From NCBI GenBank assembly GCA_017475005.1, contig JAFVGI010000007.1, forward strand, positions 25,251-89,250: a stretch of 64,000 nucleotides of DNA, written 5' to 3'. This stretch comes from Prevotella sp. (GTDB taxonomy: Bacteria > Bacteroidota > Bacteroidia > Bacteroidales > Bacteroidaceae). Made by a program: the position numbers and the translations under genes. Under the pieces are notes generated by a model, which saw only the letters and a program-made list of their open reading frames with translations, did not search any database and was not told where the DNA came from. Shown here one piece after another: positions 27,675-36,197 of this stretch (the stretch's first letter is position 1; each line of letters begins with the position of its first letter).

Positions 27675-30600
27675 TTACTCCTGCTTTGCAGGCTCCTTTC
27701 CTTGGAATCTTTCGTGCAGACTCTGGAATACCATGAAGAATGCCGGTACGACGAACAGCAGAGCCACAGTACCTACTGACATACCTCCTACCACACCAAG
27801 GGCGAGGACACGGTTACCATTAGCACCAGCGCCGCCTTCGATGATAAGTGGTATCATACCTGCTATCATAGTGACAACAGTCATCAAGATAGGACGCAGA
27901 CGTTCCTTGCAGGCCTCAAAGGCTGCATCGCGAATGCTCAAGCCCTGAGCACGACGCTCTGAAGCAAACTCCGTAATAAGGATGGCTGTCTTTGACAACA
28001 GACCTATCAACATGATGACACCCGTCTGCAAGTAGATATTATTGTCCATACCAGGCAGGCTGAGCAGCGAACCAAGATATGCCATAATAAAGGCACCCAT
28101 CAGACCAAATGGTACTGAGAGCAATACTGCCATCGGGGTAAACCATGAGTTATAGAGTGAAGCAAGGATGAGGTAGATGAGGATTACACATATTATATAT
28201 ATAAGGACAGTAGCATTAGAGCCTGCTGCCTCCTCCAGTTCACGAGACATAGAACTGTATTCGTAGCTGTAGCCCTTTGGCATTGTCTCCTTGAACACCT
28301 CTGCTATAACCTTGTGGGCATCACCTTCTGTGTAACCACCTGCTGCCTGAATAAAGCAGGTGATACTCTGGAACAGGTTAAAGTGCTCCACATTTGCTGT
28401 ACCTACTATTTCCTTAACAGAGACAAACTCTGAGATAGGAGCCATCTTGCCACCCTGTACCTTTACAAAGATATTGTTGAGGGACGAAGGATCAAGACGA
28501 TATTCTGGTGAAGCACTTGACATGATACGATATACCTTACCAAACTGGTTGTAGTTACCGATATAAGCACCACCACAGAATGCTCCAAGAGTATTCAGTA
28601 CTGCTGCAGGTGATACGCCAGAGCGATCACATTGTGCAGCATCTACGTCAACCTGATATTTCGGGAAACGGTCAGAATATGACGTCATAGCCATACTAAT
28701 TTCCTCACGCTGGCTAAGCTTATGCAGGAAGTTCTTTGTCAACTTCGCAAATTCTGCAAGGTCACCATCATTCAGGTCTTCCAATACGAGGTTCACACTA
28801 TTGTTAGAACCATAACCAGGCACCTGTGGCATCTGGAATGGTGTTACCTGTGCATTCTTTATATCCTTACAGTCATAGTAGAAGCGTCCGATTATCATGT
28901 CGATATAATGGTTGAAGCCTTCACGATCACTCCACGGTTTCAGACGTACTATCAGCGTACCATAGTTAGAGCCGGCACCAGACATCATACCATAACCACA
29001 AACAGAAGCGAAGCTCTCGAGTTCCGGTATCTTCTGCACCTTTGCCTCTACCCTCTTTACTATCTCACGTGTCTCGTGGAGTGTTGTTCCTTCAGGAACA
29101 GCGACATCGACGAGGATTACGCCCTGGTCCTCCTGAGGTACGAGACCTGAAGGCAGGTTCTTCATGAAGAAGATAAACAAAGCTACAGCACAAGCCAACA
29201 GTGTCCACGCAAGAGCAGGACGACCGAGGAACTTCTGTACACTCTTCGAGTATTTGTTGTATATGGCATTATAACTTGCGTCGTATGCCATCTTTGTGTA
29301 ATATGTAATACCCTTGCTTTCCTTCTTGCCTTCAGTAATTCTCAACATGATGGCACTCAAGGCAGGACATAGTGTGAGGGCTGACACACATGAGAGGCCC
29401 ACTGCTGATGCTATGGTGATACCAAACTGGGTGAAGAAGGCGCCCGATGTTCCTGGCATAAAGCAGACAGGAATAAACACAGCCATGAATACCAAAGTAC
29501 AAGACACAACGGCTACAGACACTTCGTTCATAGCCTGACGTGTTGCCTCACGGGCATCGCTGATGCCATTCTCCATCTTTGCCATTACTGCCTCTACCAC
29601 CACGATGGCATCATCCACCACCGTACCGATGGCAAGCACCAAAGCGAAGAGTGTCAGGATGTTGAGCGAGAAGCCTGCCAACGAAACGATGGCGAAGGTA
29701 CCCAGCAATGACACGATAATTGAGATAGAAGGAATGATGGTTGCCTTGAAGTTCTGCAGGAAGAAGAACACCACGAGAATCACAAGGATGATAGCAATGA
29801 TAAGAGTCTCTACCACACTGTCGATGGCTGCATAAAGGAAGTCATCAGAGCTCATGAGTTTCACAAACTCCAATCCTGCAGGCATTGAAGGCTTCAGGTC
29901 ATCAAACAGCTTGTTGATGTTTGCATTCACCTCTGTAGCATTAGCACCAGGAGCCTGGAACACCATAAACATACAGCCTGGCTTACCACCAATGTTTGAC
30001 ATGTAGTTATAGCTCATAGCGCCGATTTCGATATCAGCCACATCGCTCAAGTGAAGCAGATGACCTCCATCACTGGTACGGAGCACGATATCATTGAACT
30101 CTTCCACAGACTTCAGAGTACCCTTGTACTCCATAGTATATTGGTAGCTGTTCTCTGACTGGTCGCCCAGCGAACCTGTAGCAGCCACGAAGCTCTGACC
30201 GCCAACAGCATTAAAGACATCATTTGGCTCCAAGCCGTACTGTGCCATCACGTCAGGCTTCATCCATATACGCAGGGCATAGGTATTACCCAGCGACATA
30301 ACCTCACCAACACCTGTGATACGCATCAGACGAGGCTTCACATTGATGTCGATATAGTTAGAGACGAAGTTGTCGTCATACTTTCCGTCAGCACTTCTCA
30401 CAGCAACAATCTGCAAGATACTACTCTGTCTCTTTGCAACCTGCACACCGACCTTTGTTACATCGGCAGGCAACATTGCTGTCGCACGTGTCACACGATT
30501 CTGTACATTGACAGCAGCCATATCAGGATCTGTGCCGCCCTTGAAATATACGTTGATTTCAACCTCACCATTTGATGATGCCTTACTGGTCATATATGTC

Positions 30601-30827
30601 ATGTCAGGCACACCATTAATGGCTTCTTCGAGAGGCTGCACCACAGATTTCATGATAGTATTGGCATCAGCACCAGTATAGCTGGTGGTAACGTTTACTG
30701 TTGGTGGCGCAATGCTCGGATATTGCTCAATTGGCAGGGTACTCATACAGATATAGCCCACCAATGAGATGACAATAGAGATGGCACATGCCATCACGTA
30801 TCTATTGATAAATATGTTATTCTTCAT
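27675..30827 (-). CDS. RND efflux pump, HAE1 type (AcrB/MexB-like)
   Basis: A 1050-residue inner-membrane proton-drug antiporter with 12 membrane helices and two large periplasmic loops. The proton-relay Asp pair is in GTVVDDAIVVVEAV, and the N-terminal INRYVMACAISIVISLVGYI and SIAPPTVNVTTSYTGAD are typical. It exports hydrophobic compounds such as bile acids or antibiotics together with its two neighbours; the substrate cannot be read from the sequence. It lies 18 bases after the adaptor gene. Confidence 0.95.
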   Translation of the reverse strand: MKNNIFINRYVMACAISIVISLVGYICMSTLPIEQYPSIAPPTVNVTTSYTGADANTIMKSVVQPLEEAINGVPDMTYMTSKASSNGEVEINVYFKGGTDPDMAAVNVQNRVTRATAMLPADVTKVGVQVAKRQSSILQIVAVRSADGKYDDNFVSNYIDINVKPRLMRITGVGEVMSLGNTYALRIWMKPDVMAQYGLEPNDVFNAVGGQSFVAATGSLGDQSENSYQYTMEYKGTLKSVEEFNDIVLRTSDGGHLLHLSDVADIEIGAMSYNYMSNIGGKPGCMFMVFQAPGANATEVNANINKLFDDLKPSMPAGLEFVKLMSSDDFLYAAIDSVVETLIIAIILVILVVFFFLQNFKATIIPSISIIVSLLGTFAIVSLAGFSLNILTLFALVLAIGTVVDDAIVVVEAVMAKMENGISDAREATRQAMNEVSVAVVSCTLVFMAVFIPVCFMPGTSGAFFTQFGITIASAVGLSCVSALTLCPALSAIMLRITEGKKESKGITYYTKMAYDASYNAIYNKYSKSVQKFLGRPALAWTLLACAVALFIFFMKNLPSGLVPQEDQGVILVDVAVPEGTTLHETREIVKRVEAKVQKIPELESFASVCGYGMMSGAGSNYGTLIVRLKPWSDREGFNHYIDMIIGRFYYDCKDIKNAQVTPFQMPQVPGYGSNNSVNLVLEDLNDGDLAEFAKLTKNFLHKLSQREEISMAMTSYSDRFPKYQVDVDAAQCDRSGVSPAAVLNTLGAFCGGAYIGNYNQFGKVYRIMSSASPEYRLDPSSLNNIFVKVQGGKMAPISEFVSVKEIVGTANVEHFNLFQSITCFIQAAGGYTEGDAHKVIAEVFKETMPKGYSYEYSSMSRELEEAAGSNATVLIYIICVILIYLILASLYNSWFTPMAVLLSVPFGLMGAFIMAYLGSLLSLPGMDNNIYLQTGVIMLIGLLSKTAILITEFASERRAQGLSIRDAAFEACKERLRPILMTVVTMIAGMIPLIIEGGAGANGNRVLALGVVGGMSVGTVALLFVVPAFFMVFQSLHERFQGKEPAKQE

Positions 30828-30845
30828 ATAGCAGAAGCTGATTAT

Positions 30846-31979
30846 TTACTTTTCACTCTTCTTCTCTTCAGGATAGAGCACACGCTCTCCCTCCTGCACG
30901 TTATTAGCACCCTCTGTGACAATCTTGTCGCCTACGCTGAGACCAGTAAGGATAATGACATCCTTACCATTGCCTGTAGGAGCAGTTGTTACAGTAACCG
31001 ACTGAGCTGTGCTGTCTTTCTTAACCTTATAAACCAGATACTGGTCTTGCAGACGCACTACAGCATTCTGTGGAATAACCATCACATTCTTCTCTGTGAA
31101 ATTGATGACGATAGTTCCTTGTACACCAGAATACAAGCTTCCGTCAGGATTTGGGAATGTAGCCTTTGAAGCCAAAGAACCTGTAGCAGCATCTACTACA
31201 CCTGTCAAACTGGTGATGCGACCTTTGTAAGGATACTCAGTACCATTCTTCATTACGAAGGTAACGTCCGGCAGTTTGGCAATATACTCTTCCTTGTTAA
31301 AGTTTTTATTACCTGACTGTACCAATTCCTCAATAATATTTTCTGTTACTGAGAACTCTGCAGTCATTGTAGTATTACCACTGAGGATGGTAAGTTCCGT
31401 AATAGGACTTACCTGATCGCCAGGACGAACAGGAATCATACCGATAATACCTGATACTGGAGCCTTGATGGTACAGAAGCCCAGATTTACCTTTGCGCGA
31501 TTCACAGAAGCACGTGCCTGTGTCACAGCAGCCTGTGCCTGATGATATGCATTCAGCGAGTTGTCGAGCATATAACGGCTCACGATCTGCTTGTCAAACA
31601 GGTTCTTGTTTGACTCATACTCCAGTTTTGCACTGTTTTCCTGTGCAAGAGCAGCATTCAGGTTAGCCTGAGCAGCCTCAAGGTCTAACTGTGCGTTGCG
31701 CTGGTCGATGACGAAGAGGGTCTGACCCTGAACAACCTTCTGACCTTCGCTGACACATATCTTCATCAACTGACCACTAATCTGTGGAGTGATAGTAACA
31801 TCAGACTTACCCTTCATCTTGGCACTGAACTTTACAGGAACTTCAATGTCAGACTTCGTTACTGTCATTGTCTTGTAAGAAGACGGTGTCTCCTTTGGAA
31901 TGTCGAGGCCACACGAAGTGAACCCACCTACCACAGCAGCAACAGCTATGGCCAATGTCATTACGCTTTTCTTTTTCAT
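30846..31979 (-). CDS. RND efflux periplasmic adaptor (AcrA/MexA-like lipoprotein)
   Basis: A 377-residue membrane-fusion protein with a lipoprotein signal (Cys23 in FTSCGLDIP), a lipoyl-like half motif (ISGQLMKICVSEGQKVVQGQ and APVSGIIGMIPVRPGD), a coiled-coil hairpin (about residues 100-165) and the beta-barrel part. It links the pump to the outer-membrane factor. First gene of the adaptor-pump-channel operon; no regulator gene is next to it. An 86-base spacer rich in CGTTTT repeats separates it from the antiporter gene. Confidence 0.93.
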   Translation of the reverse strand: MKKKSVMTLAIAVAAVVGGFTSCGLDIPKETPSSYKTMTVTKSDIEVPVKFSAKMKGKSDVTITPQISGQLMKICVSEGQKVVQGQTLFVIDQRNAQLDLEAAQANLNAALAQENSAKLEYESNKNLFDKQIVSRYMLDNSLNAYHQAQAAVTQARASVNRAKVNLGFCTIKAPVSGIIGMIPVRPGDQVSPITELTILSGNTTMTAEFSVTENIIEELVQSGNKNFNKEEYIAKLPDVTFVMKNGTEYPYKGRITSLTGVVDAATGSLASKATFPNPDGSLYSGVQGTIVINFTEKNVMVIPQNAVVRLQDQYLVYKVKKDSTAQSVTVTTAPTGNGKDVIILTGLSVGDKIVTEGANNVQEGERVLYPEEKKSEK

Positions 31980-32002
31980 GTTTTCGTTATTATTTATATT
32001 AT

Positions 32003-32060
32003 CGTTTTAATTTTCGATTTCGTTTTGATTTTCGTTTTCGTTTTCGTTTTGGTTTTCGTT
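32003..32060. repeat. CGTTTT-rich hexamer repeat
   Basis: Between the antiporter gene and the efflux adaptor gene TTTTCG/TTTTGA units recur, including exact (CGTTTT) steps of six bases. On the minus strand the leader reads AACGAAAACGAAAA. Period six, unlike the seven-base arrays elsewhere. Confidence 0.6.
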
Positions 32061-32065
32061 AACCT

Positions 32066-33775
32066 TTACTCCTTCATACTGAAGTTTTCTTTGAAGGTAT
32101 TGGCCATTTCCTCGTTCTGTTTTGCCAGATTAGAAGAGGAAAATATTATAATCAGTATTACTACCACACCTATTGCTCCGAGCCAAGAGCTCCAAGGGAA
32201 TGCATAGTCAACGATATATCCCACAAATACTGCTGCTATAAAGATACGCAGGAATCCCAAAGCACTCATTTTGAATCGAGCGGCAGAACTACTGTACCAC
32301 ACCTTATTGGCATCCTCTGTCTCAGCACCAGAACGCAGTATTCCCCACAAGAAAGGAGCACTTACCGCGAGAGTTACAAGACCTGCTATAATTCTGTCCC
32401 ACGGCTCAGAGAACATACCTGTGATAAGTGGTACACCATAGTAGAACATCAGGCTCATTATCGTAGCACATAACACACTGTTAATCAGTACGGTAAAGAT
32501 GTATTGCTTCAGACATTTCTTCCACAGCTTCTTGATTTCGCTTGTCTCTTCTGTGTTATTAGCCTCATTCTGCTCCAACCTTGTTATCCATCTTTCTGGC
32601 AGTATGCGCGACACCACATTATACGCAGGCTCTGCCAGGCGTATCATATATGGTGTTGTGAATGTTGTGAAGACAGATACTGCTACCACTATGGGATATA
32701 GATAATCACTGGTGACATGCAGCGATGTACCGAGTGTGGCGAGGATGAAGGCAAATTCACCTATCTGCGTTAGTGAGAAAGAGCATTTCATAGATGTCTT
32801 CAATGACTGGCCGGCAATCAGAAAACCACATGTGCTGAGTATCGTCTGACCAAGCATAATAGCTGCAATGATGCAAAGGATTGGTACGATATACTCTACA
32901 ATAAGATTCATATCCACCATCATGCCGACAGACACGAAGAAAATAGCACCAAAGAGGTCTTTCACAGGTGCTACGAGACGTTCTATCTTCTCTGCCTCTA
33001 ATGTCTCTGCCAGGATGCTGCCCATTACGAAGGCACCGAATGCTGCAGAGAAGCCTACAGAGGAGGCGAACACAACCATTCCGAAACACATAGCCAAAGC
33101 TGTTATCAGCAATGTCTCATTCGTCATAAGATGCTTTGCCTTACGCAGGAAGAGAGGAATGACATAGATGCCTACAGAGAACCACAGCACAAGGAAGAAG
33201 CCCAGCTTTATGATAGAGTTCATCATCTCTGAACCCTCAAACTCCTTGCTGACAGCGAGTGTTGACAGCATCACCATAAGCACTATGGCAAGGATATCCT
33301 CGATGATGAGAACACTGAGCACCAAACCTGCAAAACGTTCTTTTCGCAGCCCCATATCGTCGAAGGCCTTGAAGATAATAGTTGTTGACGACATTGCCAG
33401 CATACCACCGAGGTAGATGCAGTCCATCTCCTTCCATCCGAACAGTTCTCCTGTGCATGCACCAACATACATCATGCCCAGGATGATAGCACAGGCAGCT
33501 ATTATGGGGGCTGCACCCATCTTCATGATTTTCTTGAATGAGAATTCCAGACCCAGGGCGAAGAGCAGGAAGATAACACCTATCTCACTCCATACGTGAA
33601 CGCCGTGACCATCTGTCACACTTGGCATATATGGCATGTTTGGTGAAGCCAGGAAGCCCGCTACGATGTAACCCAACACAACTGGTTGTTTCAGCTGCTT
33701 AAAAAGCAGAGTCATAACACCAGCGCACATAAGGATTAGCGCAAGGTCCGCAATTAAAGGTTCTAGTTGAGACAT
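32066..33775 (-). CDS. CPA2-family cation/proton antiporter (KefB-like)
   Basis: A 569-residue protein with about 12 N-terminal membrane helices of the Na+/H+ exchanger fold (GYIVAGFLASPNMPYMP, LLFALGLEFSFKKIMKMG, FGAFVMGSILAETLEAEKIE) and a further C-terminal membrane region (about residues 410-545) without a TrkA-N nucleotide-binding domain. It probably exchanges Na+ or K+ for H+ in the inner membrane. Transcribed toward the efflux operon; a shared transcript is possible. Confidence 0.88.
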   Translation of the reverse strand: MSQLEPLIADLALILMCAGVMTLLFKQLKQPVVLGYIVAGFLASPNMPYMPSVTDGHGVHVWSEIGVIFLLFALGLEFSFKKIMKMGAAPIIAACAIILGMMYVGACTGELFGWKEMDCIYLGGMLAMSSTTIIFKAFDDMGLRKERFAGLVLSVLIIEDILAIVLMVMLSTLAVSKEFEGSEMMNSIIKLGFFLVLWFSVGIYVIPLFLRKAKHLMTNETLLITALAMCFGMVVFASSVGFSAAFGAFVMGSILAETLEAEKIERLVAPVKDLFGAIFFVSVGMMVDMNLIVEYIVPILCIIAAIMLGQTILSTCGFLIAGQSLKTSMKCSFSLTQIGEFAFILATLGTSLHVTSDYLYPIVVAVSVFTTFTTPYMIRLAEPAYNVVSRILPERWITRLEQNEANNTEETSEIKKLWKKCLKQYIFTVLINSVLCATIMSLMFYYGVPLITGMFSEPWDRIIAGLVTLAVSAPFLWGILRSGAETEDANKVWYSSSAARFKMSALGFLRIFIAAVFVGYIVDYAFPWSSWLGAIGVVVILIIIFSSSNLAKQNEEMANTFKENFSMKE

Positions 33776-33832
33776 ATCTTGTAGTTTTTATTTGGATTCA
33801 GCATTTTGTCTATATATAGCATAAGATGCGTG

Positions 33833-33863
33833 CAAAGTTAATAATTTTTCTTCAGTTTCCAAA
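33833..33863 (-). promoter_or_regulatory. Promoter of the antiporter gene
   Basis: On the minus strand TTTG (33863-33860), 19 bases, TAACTTTG (33840-33833), 57 bases before the start codon. It diverges from the GH43 promoter. Confidence 0.8.
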
Positions 33864-33879
33864 CATTATGGAGAAAAAA

Positions 33880-33911
33880 TTTGTATAAATTGAATAAAAG
33901 TCATATCTTTG
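33880..33911 (+). promoter_or_regulatory. Promoter of the GH43 gene
   Basis: TTTG (33880-33883), 20 bases, TATCTTTG (33904-33911). The ATG follows only 5 bases after the box, so the transcript should begin at or next to the start codon. Confidence 0.8.
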
Positions 33912-33916
33912 CACAC

Positions 33917-35014
33917 ATGTGTAGAACAAAGCAAATAATAATTTATTTCACATTTTTAGTGATAATGATACCATTCAGAATGTCAGCTTATAACCATTCT
34001 GGTGATATCTGGCCTGATACTGATGGTAACCACATCAATGCTCATGGTGGGGGTATTCTGAAGTATAATGACACCTATTATTGGTTTGGTGAGCATAAGT
34101 CCGACCATACATCTGATGCCTTGGTGGGGGTAACATGTTATGCCTCTGAGGACCTTCACAACTGGCGCAACTTAGGTGTTGCCCTGTCTGTAGTTGATGA
34201 GAAAGGTCACGACATTGAACGTGGCTGCATTCTGGAGCGACCGAAGGTCATATATAATAAGGTGACAGGAAAATTCTGCATGTGGTTTCACCTGGAGCTT
34301 AAGGGCAAGGGGTATAATGCTGCACGCTATGGTGTTGCCGTCAGCGACAAGCCCGAAGGGCCTTACTCTTTCCTGTATTCCAAACGTGCTAATGCTGGCA
34401 AATATCCTATAGAATTTGGCGAGAAAGAGATTGCTGCCCTCAATGCCCTGAATCCTTCCGACTATAAGAAATGGTGGACACCAGAATGGTTGGAGGCTGT
34501 AAGAAAGGGGCTTTTTATAAAGCGTGACTTCAAGTCTGGACAGATGTCTCGTGATATGACTCTCTACGTAGATGATGACGGCAAGGCTTATCATATCTTC
34601 TCTTCTGAAGATAACCTTACCCTGCATATCGCAGAACTGACTGACGACTATCTACATCATACTGGTCGCTATACCCGCGTTGCTCCTGCTGGGCACAACG
34701 AGGCTCCTGCTATCTTCAAGAAAGACGGTACATACTGGATGATTACCTCTGGTTGTACTGGATGGAAGCCCAACGAAGCCCGCATGTTCTCTGCTACCAG
34801 CATCTGGGGACCTTGGATGCAGCATCCCAATCCTTGTGTTGGTCCTAAGGCTGAGATAACATTTGGTGGACAAAGCACCTTTATCCTACCCTATCAGGAT
34901 GGATATATCTTTATGGCAGACATTTGGCGTCCGAGACATCCGAGCGATGCAAGGTATATCTGGTTGCCAATAGAATTTCAGGATGGAAAACCTGTCATCA
35001 GGTGGCAGGAATAA
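33917..35014 (+). CDS. Family 43 glycoside hydrolase, secreted
   Basis: A 365-residue five-bladed propeller hydrolase with a signal peptide (residues about 1-24). NAHGGGILKYNDTYYWFGE carries the first-blade catalytic region, LERPKVIYNKVTGKFCMWFH the second, and NEAPAIFKKDGTYWMITSG the region of the general acid. GH43 enzymes remove arabinose, xylose or galactose from plant or host glycans; the form resembles the exo-beta-1,3-galactanase-like branch, but I cannot fix the substrate. No other glycan-use genes stand next to it. The ATG at 33917 was chosen from the promoter position. Confidence 0.85.
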   Translation: MCRTKQIIIYFTFLVIMIPFRMSAYNHSGDIWPDTDGNHINAHGGGILKYNDTYYWFGEHKSDHTSDALVGVTCYASEDLHNWRNLGVALSVVDEKGHDIERGCILERPKVIYNKVTGKFCMWFHLELKGKGYNAARYGVAVSDKPEGPYSFLYSKRANAGKYPIEFGEKEIAALNALNPSDYKKWWTPEWLEAVRKGLFIKRDFKSGQMSRDMTLYVDDDGKAYHIFSSEDNLTLHIAELTDDYLHHTGRYTRVAPAGHNEAPAIFKKDGTYWMITSGCTGWKPNEARMFSATSIWGPWMQHPNPCVGPKAEITFGGQSTFILPYQDGYIFMADIWRPRHPSDARYIWLPIEFQDGKPVIRWQE

Positions 35015-35034
35015 TAGAGCCAATAACTTTTTAT

Positions 35035-35068
35035 TAGTTTTCCCCCACTAAAATAGGGAAAACCCTAA
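35035..35068 (+). other. Possible hairpin after the GH43 gene
   Basis: TTTTCCC and GGGAAAA can pair across about 11 bases. No T run follows, so it is a weak terminator candidate. Confidence 0.35.
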
Positions 35069-35150
35069 CTGTATTTTGTTTTACTGTTGTACTTTTGCAG
35101 CAGAAATAAAACTTCGTACGAAAAATAAAAACAAATACATTAAAAGAGTC

Positions 35151-35858
35151 ATGAAAACAAATGAAAAGATTATTGCTGCCTCTGTGATAGGATTTGCAAT
35201 TATTGTTATGGGATTTGCTCTTCGCAGCGGCATTGTGGCATTCAAGGACATGGATCGTAGCGTTACTGTGAAGGGATTGGCAGAACGTGAGGTTAACGCT
35301 GACAAGGTTACATGGCCCCTGGTTTACAAAGAACTGGGCAATGACCCTGCTGAGATGTATGACCTCCTGACACAAAAGAACAAGAAAGTGCTGACATTCC
35401 TAAAGTCTGCTGGCATCAAGGAGTCAGACATCAGCGTCAACCCTCCTGTAATCTCTGACCGTCAGGCGGATAACTACGGCAATGAGATAATGAATTATCG
35501 CTACAAAGCTACGAGTGTCATAACAGTCACCTCCACAGAGGTTGATAAGGTTCGCGCCCTTATGCGTCGCCAATCGGAATTGATGAAGCAGGGCATTGCC
35601 TTGGTGAGTGAGGAATATGGCGGAAACAGTGTAGTATATGAATTTACCGGCCTCAACAAGGTAAAGCCAGACATGATAGAAGAGGCTACCAAGAATGCTC
35701 GCAAGACAGCACAGAAGTTTGCTGACGATTCAGGCAGTTCTTTAGGCGAAATCCGTAATGCTCAGCAAGGACAGTTCTCCATAGAGGATCGTGATGCGAA
35801 TACACCTTATATAAAAAGGCTTCGTGTCGTAAACACAGTAGAATATTCAATTAATTGA
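35151..35858 (+). CDS. SIMPL (DUF541) domain protein
   Basis: A 235-residue protein with one N-terminal hydrophobic segment (IIAASVIGFAIIVMGFAL) and the SIMPL domain (RSVTVKGLAEREVNADKVTW, ISVNPPVISDRQADNYGNE). SIMPL proteins lie in the periplasm or on the membrane; their role is unknown. A TACTTTTG box lies upstream at 35090-35097. The stop TGA (35856-35858) is part of the first unit of a seven-base repeat array. Confidence 0.85.
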   Translation: MKTNEKIIAASVIGFAIIVMGFALRSGIVAFKDMDRSVTVKGLAEREVNADKVTWPLVYKELGNDPAEMYDLLTQKNKKVLTFLKSAGIKESDISVNPPVISDRQADNYGNEIMNYRYKATSVITVTSTEVDKVRALMRRQSELMKQGIALVSEEYGGNSVVYEFTGLNKVKPDMIEEATKNARKTAQKFADDSGSSLGEIRNAQQGQFSIEDRDANTPYIKRLRVVNTVEYSIN

Positions 35859-35901
35859 CAATTGAGAATTGACAATTGAGAATTGACAATTGAGAATTAA
35901 A
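35853..35901 (+). repeat. Seven-base repeats AATTGAC/AATTGAG on the SIMPL stop codon
   Basis: Six units alternating AATTGAC and AATTGAG (35853-35894), then AATTAAA. Each of the six contains TGA. The first TGA is the gene's own stop. Confidence 0.9.
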
Positions 35902-35910
35902 AAATTGATT

Positions 35911-35950
35911 ATTAGGCGTAGAAAATTATTTTTCTGCGCCTAATATTTTA
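35911..35950 (+). terminator. Terminator after the SIMPL gene
   Basis: A 15-base stem with one wobble pair: ATTAGGCGTAGAAAA / TTTTCTGCGCCTAAT, loop TTAT, followed by ATTTTA. Confidence 0.85.
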
Positions 35951-35952
35951 TA

Positions 35953-36036
35953 TTCAAGGGCCTGAAACTTATGTTCAAGGGCTGTGGACAGTAGTTCAAG
36001 GCCTTTGGACAGGTGTTCCAGGCCCTTGAACATAAA
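35953..36036. repeat. Four tandem 21-base repeats
   Basis: Units at 35953, 35974, 35995 and 36016, each beginning TTCAAGGGC, TTCAAGGGC, TTCAAGGCC or TTCCAGGCC. Units 2 and 3 also share TGGACAG. No open reading frame uses them. The first and last units can pair as AAGGGCCTG with CAGGCCCTT. Confidence 0.75.
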
Positions 36037-36075
36037 TTTCTCCTAGGGGAAAGATAAAATTTCCTACGAGGGAAA
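36037..36075. other. Two successive small inverted repeats
   Basis: TTTCTCCTAGGGGAAA (36037-36052) and TTTCCTACGAGGGAAA (36060-36075), 23 bases apart. The first has the CCTAGGGG core also seen near 19745. They lie between the 21-base repeats and the next promoter. Confidence 0.5.
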
Positions 36076-36115
36076 AGAAAATTGTTTTATTGAAAAATAA
36101 AAAAATCCGCAATAG

Positions 36116-36147
36116 TTTGGTTTTTTGCTCTTTTTTTTGTAATTTCG
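36116..36147 (+). promoter_or_regulatory. Promoter of the GDP-fucose synthase gene
   Basis: TTTG (36116-36119), 20 bases, TAATTTCG (36140-36147). The -7 box differs from the consensus at one base. Confidence 0.55.
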
Positions 36148-36197
36148 CCGCGAAATGGAAAATTCCTACGAAAACGAAAATAAAAACAAAATAAATT

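Noticed and set aside
35853-36036. CRISPR-like array
   Set aside because: The units are 7 or 21 bases with no unique spacers between them, and there are no cas genes in the window.
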